From the NCBI GenBank assembly GCA_017626655.1, contig JAGAIH010000478.1, positions 1-46,274 of the forward strand: a DNA stretch of 46,274 nucleotides, in the 5' to 3' direction. The notes under the pieces are model-generated. The model did no database searches. It saw nothing but the letters and a program-made list of their open reading frames with translations, and was not told the DNA's origin. Source of the DNA: Clostridia bacterium. Lineage in GTDB: Bacteria > Bacillota_A > Clostridia > Oscillospirales > CAG-272. Of this stretch, positions 22,137 through 28,888 are shown piece after piece (position 1 is the stretch's first letter; each line of letters begins with the position of its first letter). The position numbers and the translations under genes are program-made.

Positions 22137-24224
22137 TTAAACGGATGATTTCAAACAGATCTTGTACTCGGCAAAGGACAATTTGGGCACAACGCAGTTG
22201 ATCCTTCCGTTCTTCACGTCCAATGAGACAACGTCATTTCGAATTTGCCTGTCATTCAGTCGGTTCATCGACAAAAGACTGTCCGCCCGCAAGCCTTCTC
22301 CCCGCGCTTCTCCGTCAAGTACAGGAAACGCAGACAGATCGAGCTCCATTTCGCCATCCTCCTCTGAACGATTCAACAGATTCAGGATCAAAGCGTCTGC
22401 TTGTTCATTGATGGAAAGCTGTACCTGAATCGCGTCATTACGAGTCGGGTGATAATTCTCCAAAACAAGGGTCTGATACGCTTGCGTTTTCGAGAACATC
22501 CGCATAATCATGCCCGCCGCTGTGGGGAACGCTGCCTCCTTGGGGGTCTCAATAACGGATGCTGCGTGGGTATTGGCAAAATTGTTATAATTAATAAAGT
22601 CGATGTCCTGACCGTATCTTTGCCACATCATCATGATAGCGGCAGCGTCCAGCGCGTAGGACCACTTACTGAACATGAAGCTCTTTCTATGGCTCAGCTG
22701 AGAACGAGGTACCATGTTGTAAACGTCCGCACCGTTGAGGGGAAGCCACTCGGTGTTGCAGTAGCGGATGGAGGTACCGTGTGCCTCGTTGAACTTGCGG
22801 ATGATCGCAAGCTTTCTTTGGAGATCATGCTCCTCAAAGCCTCGGTCGGCCAGAAAATCAATATCCATGCCCGCGATCTCCACCATGCGTTCAAGCGCTT
22901 CGTACCTCGAGCAGTAGGAGATCATTCCGATCTTGATGGTGGGATCGATCGCCTTCATGGTACGGGAATACAGAACGCAGGCCTCGGCATATTCCTCGTC
23001 GGTGAACCAGCGGAACATCTCGTTGTCCATTTCCCAATATTTCACGTTGTAGGGCTTGACCCGACCGTTGGCGATACGTGCGCGACCTCCCTCGGTGGTT
23101 TCGTCACCGTTGCAATATTCCACCCAAGCCGCCGCCTCGCGAGCCCCTTGCTCCAGATCAGCGAAATGAGGAAGATCTCTGCCGTGCTTGCCGCCGGGAA
23201 TGTTGGGATCGTTCGGATCCGAATTCAAATGCTGAGCAGGAACAAACTCATAAAAACGCTTGAAAGGGTGGTGCATATTCACACAGATCATGGACTCCGC
23301 GCCCACTGCTTCCGCATACGTGGCCAGCTCATCGGTACCAATGTCGTTATACTGATAACCGCCCCAGAAGTATGAATAAGCAGGGGGACGATGTTGACCC
23401 ACGCCGTCGCGCCAGTTATAAAAGGATGCAAAGCATCCGCCCGGCCAACGGATGACCTTGGGGGAAACGTACTTGCCTGCCTCCACGGCACTCTTCTTAA
23501 AGCCTCGGACGGCATCCGAGGGGGTGAGGGTGAAGTCGTCACAGACCACCGCCGTGTGGGGAGGCAGGAGCAGGGCGAAGGTATAGCGGCCCTCGGCGGG
23601 GACCTCAAAGGTGCTCTGCACGTCGGTGTACTCGATCCCGACGGGGTTCAGAGCACAGGTCACGACGGGGTTTTCGGTGGTGCCTTCCTCATAGATGGCA
23701 ACGGTCAGCCGCTCACTGCCCGTGATCCGCTTGATCTTACCCTTGAAGGTATAGGTGACGTCGGGGAAGCAATACTTGCCGTCTTGGGCAAGACCGCCAA
23801 GGACATCGCTGTGATTCGTCACCTTCATGGCATAATCCCCATGGCAGGCGTCGTCGCAGTAGCCGATCCTCACGTCAGCGGTGGGAGACTGCTCAATGAC
23901 GAAGGTAGCTTCGTCGGTGATCTGTTGGTAGCCCGCCACGCCGGGGAAGGCGAACCAGGCGTTGTGCTCGTAGCCCGAGTGACACCAGTCGAACACCCGC
24001 CAATCCGTCTCATAGCGGGAGGTACGGTCTTTTTCATCCTCAAAGAGATCGTACCAGATCTTGTTAATCATGCGGTAGGGGAAAAAGGGCTCGAAGCTGC
24101 GGTTAAAAAACATCTCCGCTGCCATACCCTCCACCTGGATACCATAGCCCAATTCGATAAAATTGGAGGACAGTTTTTTGCTAATCGGAGTGGAATGATA
24201 AAAACGGGTAGCCTTTACATTCAT
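22137..24224 (-). CDS. GH51-type alpha-L-arabinofuranosidase, cytoplasmic
   Basis: The start is set at 24224 (MNVKATRF, GAGAGG RBS); 695 residues with no signal peptide. The order is a beta region, an inserted carbohydrate-binding-like beta domain (about 100-240), a TIM barrel (about 245-560) and a C-terminal beta sandwich. Motifs: IRWPGGCFASFYNWRDGVG, acid/base Glu402 in YWEMDNEMFRW and nucleophile Glu492 in YCNTEWLP. These match the GH51 pattern. It should remove alpha-L-arabinofuranosyl residues from imported oligosaccharides. It lies 54 bases after the solute-binding lipoprotein gene, which supports uptake-coupled degradation. Confidence 0.9.
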   Translation of the reverse strand: MNVKATRFYHSTPISKKLSSNFIELGYGIQVEGMAAEMFFNRSFEPFFPYRMINKIWYDLFEDEKDRTSRYETDWRVFDWCHSGYEHNAWFAFPGVAGYQQITDEATFVIEQSPTADVRIGYCDDACHGDYAMKVTNHSDVLGGLAQDGKYCFPDVTYTFKGKIKRITGSERLTVAIYEEGTTENPVVTCALNPVGIEYTDVQSTFEVPAEGRYTFALLLPPHTAVVCDDFTLTPSDAVRGFKKSAVEAGKYVSPKVIRWPGGCFASFYNWRDGVGQHRPPAYSYFWGGYQYNDIGTDELATYAEAVGAESMICVNMHHPFKRFYEFVPAQHLNSDPNDPNIPGGKHGRDLPHFADLEQGAREAAAWVEYCNGDETTEGGRARIANGRVKPYNVKYWEMDNEMFRWFTDEEYAEACVLYSRTMKAIDPTIKIGMISYCSRYEALERMVEIAGMDIDFLADRGFEEHDLQRKLAIIRKFNEAHGTSIRYCNTEWLPLNGADVYNMVPRSQLSHRKSFMFSKWSYALDAAAIMMMWQRYGQDIDFINYNNFANTHAASVIETPKEAAFPTAAGMIMRMFSKTQAYQTLVLENYHPTRNDAIQVQLSINEQADALILNLLNRSEEDGEMELDLSAFPVLDGEARGEGLRADSLLSMNRLNDRQIRNDVVSLDVKNGRINCVVPKLSFAEYKICLKSSV

Positions 24225-24278
24225 CGTGACGGCCTCTCTTTCGAATAAAATCTGCACTTAAAAAATTGCTTTATACAG

Positions 24279-25700
24279 TCATTTTTGATTGAACAACCGA
24301 TCCAACGACCGATTGGCCGTTTTGGTATTCGCTTGGAGGAATGATGCGTATCGGTCGATGCCATCCACACAAAGGTTCGGAACCATATACAGGAGCGGAT
24401 CCATACCGGCCAGATTTGCTGTGATCATACCAACGTCGCTGACGACAGACTCCCAAATAATATCCAACATTTCAGCGTCCTGAGGTGCTTGTGCAATTTT
24501 CGAACCCAAAAGATCCTCGTAATATGCCGTCTTCACAGGAGCTGAGTAGTAAGCAAACAGCTCCATGACGTCGCTTACCATCTCCGTATTCTTTATGGAT
24601 GACGGAATGATGATGACACCATTCCAATTCATAGCCCTGTACTTCTCCTGCGACTCATCATACAAAGGATAGGGCAGCACGCCAAATTCAAAGGACGTAT
24701 CTCGATACTTAGGCAGATCAGACGATGCCAGCAGATAAAACATCGACGTACCATCCCTGAAATCCAAGCCCTCCCGAGACAATCTGGGGCTGGATAGGTA
24801 GGCATACTCGGAATGGAACATACCGTGTATTCTCTCAAGAAGATCGTATGTTTTTTCTGAATTATTCTCGTATGCAATTCTGAAATAGCCATTGCTGTCC
24901 TTATCGACGACTTTAATATCACTGCTGGTTACAAAGGATATAAGCTCGATCCAACCATTTCCGGCGATCCCGTATGCGCCGTTGGATTCGCTGTTCCCTG
25001 TTGTTACCGTCGATGCCATGCCGAAAAACCTATCCAACGTCCATGTTTTGTTGATAACCTCGTCATAGGGATACTGCATCCGATACGTGTCCATCATCTC
25101 TTTATTGAACGTAATGCAATGCACGGAGGTTAAGCATAAGTCGTTATAGCCGACCAAATACTGATCCTGAATCATCATCTCGCTCATAAATTCCGTGGCC
25201 CAATACGGCGCATCCAAATTGACACTTTCTAATTCTGCAAAGTCATACGCCACATCCGAGGTCAAAAACGATACAACGCCCTGATAGACGTGAGTCGAGA
25301 CCATCTGGTATTCGTCGTCGCCGGATTGGACAGTCCGAATGACGTTGCTTGCATAGGACTTCCAATCGCCCGCATCCACGTCTACGATTTCCACACCGAG
25401 CTGCTCTTCGATTTTTAAATTCCGCTCATAAATGGTATCCATCAAGGGATCGCCCCTTTCCTCCTCGGATGCTATGGCGTGATTTCGGATACTATCAACG
25501 CCCGTAATGATAAACTCACTCCCGTAGTTTTTGGTATCAATGTCGGGCTTGAAGCTTGTTTCTGTTTCTTCAATCTCTTCGTGTGTCGCTGCATGGGTGG
25601 TTTCCGAGACATTTCCTGTATCATCCGCGCAGGCAACACAGGAAATCAGCAGGATACCCGCCAGCAGCAGAGCAAAAAATCGAATGAGTGTTACTTTCAT
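24279..25700 (-). CDS. Extracellular sugar-binding lipoprotein of an ABC importer
   Basis: 473 residues with a GGAGG RBS and a lipoprotein signal (lipid Cys21 or Cys24, LLISCVAC). The T/E-rich linker is short. The rest fits family-1 solute-binding proteins: YERNLKIEEQLGVEI, ...SGDDEYQMVSTH, TFNKEMMDTY and a C-terminal EMVSDVMELFAYYS. It would capture an oligosaccharide outside the cell. No permease or ATPase gene is present in this window, so it must work with components encoded elsewhere, or act as a sensor. It follows the UROD-like gene by 69 bases and precedes the GH51 gene. Confidence 0.85.
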   Translation of the reverse strand: MKVTLIRFFALLLAGILLISCVACADDTGNVSETTHAATHEEIEETETSFKPDIDTKNYGSEFIITGVDSIRNHAIASEEERGDPLMDTIYERNLKIEEQLGVEIVDVDAGDWKSYASNVIRTVQSGDDEYQMVSTHVYQGVVSFLTSDVAYDFAELESVNLDAPYWATEFMSEMMIQDQYLVGYNDLCLTSVHCITFNKEMMDTYRMQYPYDEVINKTWTLDRFFGMASTVTTGNSESNGAYGIAGNGWIELISFVTSSDIKVVDKDSNGYFRIAYENNSEKTYDLLERIHGMFHSEYAYLSSPRLSREGLDFRDGTSMFYLLASSDLPKYRDTSFEFGVLPYPLYDESQEKYRAMNWNGVIIIPSSIKNTEMVSDVMELFAYYSAPVKTAYYEDLLGSKIAQAPQDAEMLDIIWESVVSDVGMITANLAGMDPLLYMVPNLCVDGIDRYASFLQANTKTANRSLDRLFNQK

Positions 25701-25769
25701 TTTTTATTCCTCCATTTGTTTTTTATGTATTTTTAAAAACGGCCTTATGATAAAGTATCTGAGCGCAAA

Positions 25770-26780
25770 TTATCCGAGCTTTTGAAAGCATCTCAGCATA
25801 GCCATCATGTTTTCGGTGGGTACATCCTGCGGAATGGCATGGGTAGGCGCGAGAATGAAGCCGCCTCCCTGCTTCATGATCGCTGCTGTATCCAACACGA
25901 TGCTTTCGATCTCGGCCGGGGATAAGCACGGAAGTGCCTGCTGGGTGGAAATCGTGCCCCAGAAGCTCAGTCGGTCTCCGTATTTTGTCTTGATCTCCCG
26001 CAGGTTATAGATTTCGGGCTGAACGGTCTGGTAGCAGTCCAGTCCGATCTCAATGAGATCCTCAAAGACCTCCTGAATGTCACCGCAGGAGTGTTGGAGG
26101 ACAAATTTCCCATTCTGCTTGGCACGGCGATACATGGCCTCCATGCGGGGCTTGATGAACTCCCTCCAGAGGGGCGCACCCATAATCATACCCTTCTGCT
26201 GACCCCAGTCGTCACCGAAGTAGATGCCGTCGAAGGGATACTCATTGAAGATATCGATGACCTTGAGATTGAATTCCAGTATCTTATCCAGCAGGGCGTG
26301 GACGAATTCAGGCTCCGTAATCATGTAGACCAACGCATTCTCCATACCGAGATAGCTCCACAATCGCTCAAACACGGAAAAGCCAATACCCGCAAAGCAA
26401 AATTTATCTCCTTTGGTGGCAAGCAACTTCTCGCACTCCTCTCGGATACGTGCCTCGTTGAGGTAGGGTATCGGATACAGGGAAATGTCCGGCTCGTCTA
26501 TAACCGGCTCATCCACCACACCGATATCCTTATCCACGCCGTTTCGGTTCCAGGTTACTCCGAAATCGTCGGTAAAGTAGCCTTTGCGATCCTTCTGCTC
26601 GTTGGGATAGCCCCAGTACTGGAAATAGTGGAGATAGCCGCCGTATTGGTTGTAAAACAACTCTTTGTCGGAGTTTTGCAGTACCTTCTCTTCTTCCTGG
26701 GCGGTGAGTTCAAAGTGATAGGGGATGCGGCCGGTCTCTTTATGCTGTAGTGCGCAAATGACGGTCTCTCTTCGGGTCAT
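25770..26780 (-). CDS. Uroporphyrinogen decarboxylase-like (MtaA/CmuA-type) protein
   Basis: 336 residues, ATG preceded by GAAGGAG. The fold signature is clear: start MTRRETVICALQHKETGRIP, middle DDWGQQKGMIMGAPLWREFI, LQHSCGDIQEVFEDLIEIG, end GGFILAPTHAIPQDVP. His230 and Cys232 in HSCGD match two zinc ligands of MtaA/CmuA corrinoid methyltransferases rather than true HemE. No corrinoid protein or heme gene is nearby. It is the first gene of a run with a sugar-binding protein and glycosidases, so a role in processing a (possibly methylated) sugar or other small molecule is inferred. The actual substrate is unknown. Confidence 0.82.
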   Translation of the reverse strand: MTRRETVICALQHKETGRIPYHFELTAQEEEKVLQNSDKELFYNQYGGYLHYFQYWGYPNEQKDRKGYFTDDFGVTWNRNGVDKDIGVVDEPVIDEPDISLYPIPYLNEARIREECEKLLATKGDKFCFAGIGFSVFERLWSYLGMENALVYMITEPEFVHALLDKILEFNLKVIDIFNEYPFDGIYFGDDWGQQKGMIMGAPLWREFIKPRMEAMYRRAKQNGKFVLQHSCGDIQEVFEDLIEIGLDCYQTVQPEIYNLREIKTKYGDRLSFWGTISTQQALPCLSPAEIESIVLDTAAIMKQGGGFILAPTHAIPQDVPTENMMAMLRCFQKLG

Positions 26781-26907
26781 GACAGTCGGCTCCTTCGGGT
26801 TATAGTAATTAGTTTACAAATCATCAATAGTATTTTAACACACTTCCATAAAAAATGCACTATACTATTATACAAATCAAGCACAATTAAACAGGAGATT
26901 GTCGTTT
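26781..26907. promoter_or_regulatory. Divergent intergenic region between UROD-like operon and PocR-AraC regulator
   Basis: 127 AT-rich bases separate two divergent starts. Leftward, TAAAAT preceded by TGTGT is a possible -10 for the UROD-like run. Rightward, TATACT is a possible -10 for the regulator. Neither has a convincing -35, which fits activator-dependent promoters. The regulator most likely binds here. Confidence 0.5.
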
Positions 26908-27711
26908 ATGCTTATTAGTAAAGACACACTCAACATCTTCCTTCGGAACTTTCATGTCATTGCGGGGGTACGAATTGGCTTATACGATGAATGGTACCGA
27001 GAGATTGCCGTATATCCGACTACCATGTGCGATTATTGCAACACACACAGAAAAGCCCCCGCCTTTGACCAATTGTGTCAAGCCTCGGATGCCAAAGCCT
27101 TTGAAACTGCGACCAACACCCGCCTGCCATACATTTATCAATGCCATGCCGGACTATACGAAAGCGTTTATCCGATCGTGTCAGACGGTGTGGTCATCGG
27201 GTTTCTCATGATCGGTCAATTCCTCGGCGAAGGCGATTCCTCAAAAGACCGTAACGGGGTGGATTATGGCAACGAGATTCAAAAGCTTTCGATGGACAAG
27301 GTGCGAGCCATCGTATCCATCATGACCATTTGTGCCGAATACCTTTGCTTCAGCAAAACCATATCCATCCGCCGAACAAATGATGCCGAGCGAGCCAAAG
27401 AATTTATCCGTGAAAATCTGGGCACCGCCCTAACCGTCCAGCACATTGCCGATGCCTTAGGGATCTCTCGCACAGCTACACACACCCTGTTTCGCAAAAA
27501 TTTCGGAAAAAGTGTCACAGAATATATTAATTGTGAAAAGATCGAATTGGCAAAGAAAATGATTGCGGAAAGCCACACCACCGCAGAGATCATCGAGGCA
27601 ACCCACATCTCCGATCCCAACTATTTTTACCGTATGTTCAAAAAGCACACGGGAATGTCTGTTTCGGAATACAAAGCATTAGAAAGGTCTCGGTTTTCAA
27701 CCATAGTCTGA
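26908..27711 (+). CDS. AraC-family transcriptional regulator with PocR sensor domain
   Basis: 267 residues from the ATG at 26908; an upstream TTG is possible, but AGGAG at 26893-26897 is well spaced for the ATG. An N-terminal PocR ligand-binding domain (about 5-150) shows the Cys pattern TMCDYC...QLCQASD...YQCHAGLYESVYPI. Two AraC helix-turn-helix motifs fill the C-terminus (about 165-262: FIRENLGTALTVQHIADAL, then DPNYFYRMFKKHTGMSVSEY). It is the only intact plus-strand gene in the left part and faces the UROD/SBP/GH51 run, so it probably activates that run in response to a small metabolite. Confidence 0.9.
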   Translation: MLISKDTLNIFLRNFHVIAGVRIGLYDEWYREIAVYPTTMCDYCNTHRKAPAFDQLCQASDAKAFETATNTRLPYIYQCHAGLYESVYPIVSDGVVIGFLMIGQFLGEGDSSKDRNGVDYGNEIQKLSMDKVRAIVSIMTICAEYLCFSKTISIRRTNDAERAKEFIRENLGTALTVQHIADALGISRTATHTLFRKNFGKSVTEYINCEKIELAKKMIAESHTTAEIIEATHISDPNYFYRMFKKHTGMSVSEYKALERSRFSTIV

Positions 27712-27751
27712 GCTGACACCGAGCACACGTCCTGTTGCAATCATTAAAGGC

Positions 27752-27824
27752 AAAAAAGAACCTAAAACAAACAACAGCCTGTGCCTAATGTTCGTTTTAG
27801 GTTCTTACCGGCGGAGGGAGTAGG
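27752..27824 (+). repeat. Hairpin repeat (left copy) downstream of PocR-AraC gene
   Basis: An A-run, AGAACCTAAAAC pairing with GTTTTAGGTTCT, then ACCGGCGGAGGGAGTAGGATTC, the reverse complement of a tRNA-3'-like end. It resembles the copy at 28133-28203 in the same orientation. It may act as terminator for the regulator gene. It lacks the promoter half seen in copies 1 and 3. Confidence 0.65.
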
Positions 27825-27850
27825 ATTCTCATTGAACACCTGTCCAAGCT

Positions 27851-28051
27851 CCATCCAAACTCTACAAGGAAGCCTTGGCTCTTGAAGCCCAGATGCTCAT
27901 CAACTATCTGGTGGATGAGATCGTCATGTATGATGACAAAATAGAGATATTTTTCCATAAGCCTACGCGGAACAGTCCCGATGAAAGTCGGGGCTGTTTT
28001 GTTTATAAGGGGAGGAAGGAAAAATTCGATGTCGAGATATGGATCGTGTGA
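27851..28051 (+). pseudogene. C-terminal remnant of a large serine recombinase (TnpX type)
   Basis: 66 codons ending in TGA: KLYKEALALEAQMLINYLVD, then EIVMYDDKIEIFFHKPTRNS, PDESRGCFVYKG. This is the typical tail of Tn4451/TnpX-like recombinases (MLI-(N/D)-(Y/F)-LV, IEI-(F/Y)-F, SPDxxRG). The catalytic and zinc-binding parts are missing and there is no start codon or RBS. It lies between two hairpin repeats in direct orientation (27752 and 28133), so an element was probably lost here. Confidence 0.8.
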
Positions 28052-28132
28052 AACAAGCCGTATAGACAATTCTGAGGGCGTAGAGCGGCACTTGGAAGCA
28101 CCTATAAGCCTTACGGGTAAAAAGGGCAAAAA

Positions 28133-28275
28133 AATAAGAACCTAACCCAAACACCGGCTATGCCATGTGTTCGTTTTAGGTTCTTACCGGCGGAGATGGG
28201 GGGATGTCATTCATGTACACAACAGTTTCTTCTCCCCGGCGGGCTGTATTATAGCACAAAAAACTATTATGTCAA
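28133..28275 (-). repeat. Dispersed cassette copy 3: consensus promoter, tRNA-Ser-like 3' end, terminator
   Basis: Reading leftward: TTGACA (28275-28270), 16 bases ending in TGC, TATAAT (28253-28248), about 45 bases, CCCCCCATCTCCGCC (28203-28189), then a long hairpin AAGAACCTAAAAC... at 28187-28133 followed by T-rich sequence. A short frame starts MNDIPPSPP. In the plus direction the hairpin serves as terminator behind the recombinase remnant. Confidence 0.75.
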
Positions 28276-28434
28276 TGGTTTTCCATAGTAGCCGCTACAG
28301 GAACACACATCTTCACCCCCCGTTGTATATATCAACTCTATAGGTTGACATAAAAATTTTTCCGTATCATTTGGGCGGGTTCAGCAACAGTTCTCATAAT
28401 TGACGGATTCGATTGCGGATCGGCTCACCATAAG

Positions 28435-28470
28435 CAACCTAAATCGAATTATTCGGTTTAGGTTGTTTTT
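28435..28470 (+). terminator. Terminator-like hairpin at the edge of the recombinase debris
   Basis: CAACCTAAA pairs with TTTAGGTTG around an AT-rich inner stem, followed by TTTTTC on the plus strand. It shares the AACCTAAA/TTTAGGTT stem ends with the neighbouring repeat hairpins. The 160 bases to its left, up to cassette copy 3, contain no gene. Confidence 0.6.
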
Positions 28471-28888
28471 CTTTTTGTCTCAAAGCGTTTTCAGATGGTG
28501 ATCGTAAGCCGTATATTCTTCCGTTTAGCTCATACGAGTTCTGGATATGCGCCGGTATGGTCGTTTCCCTGTCGCAAACAGAAAGGCCCTGACTTGCGTC
28601 AGGACCCGTCTGTAAGGGGTTATTGAAATAGATGTGTATTTCGTTGTCGAATACGATGATCTCGCTTATCAGGAAGTTTATGAGCATCTGAGGCTCCTTC
28701 AAGAAGGCAGACTCATAGTAGGCGCTGATTTCCTTTTCACTCACCTTGACCTGCATCTTGCTAGCCTCGCATGAACAATTTATACTATGCTGAACGTGCA
28801 TATAGATTACTTGATTTTTTCTTTTACGAAGTGACAAGGCGACACCGCCTGACAGGATCATTCCGGCACAAGTAACACCTACTATAGA
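28439..28888 (-). pseudogene. Mosaic remnant: C-terminal anchor followed in frame by a serine-recombinase tail
   Basis: The frame begins directly after the TAA of the GH31 gene and is in register with it. First comes IVGVTCAGMILSGGVALSL then RKRKN, clearly related to the anchor of the protein at 31889-34885 (IGITCTGIVLTTGAAVAL, RKKK). After about 20 unrelated residues comes a recombinase tail: ISAYYESAFLKEPQMLINFL, then IHIYFNNPLQTGPDAS. Neither part could work alone. It reads as an insertion or deletion scar in which a mobile element replaced the sequence after the GH31 gene. There is no RBS near its internal ATG at 28861. Confidence 0.75.

Noticed and set aside
26872..26883. 12-base match TACAAATCAAGC shared with 44014-44025, both in gene-upstream DNA
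   Set aside because: Matches of this length are expected by chance in a 46-kb window and the surrounding sequence does not align.
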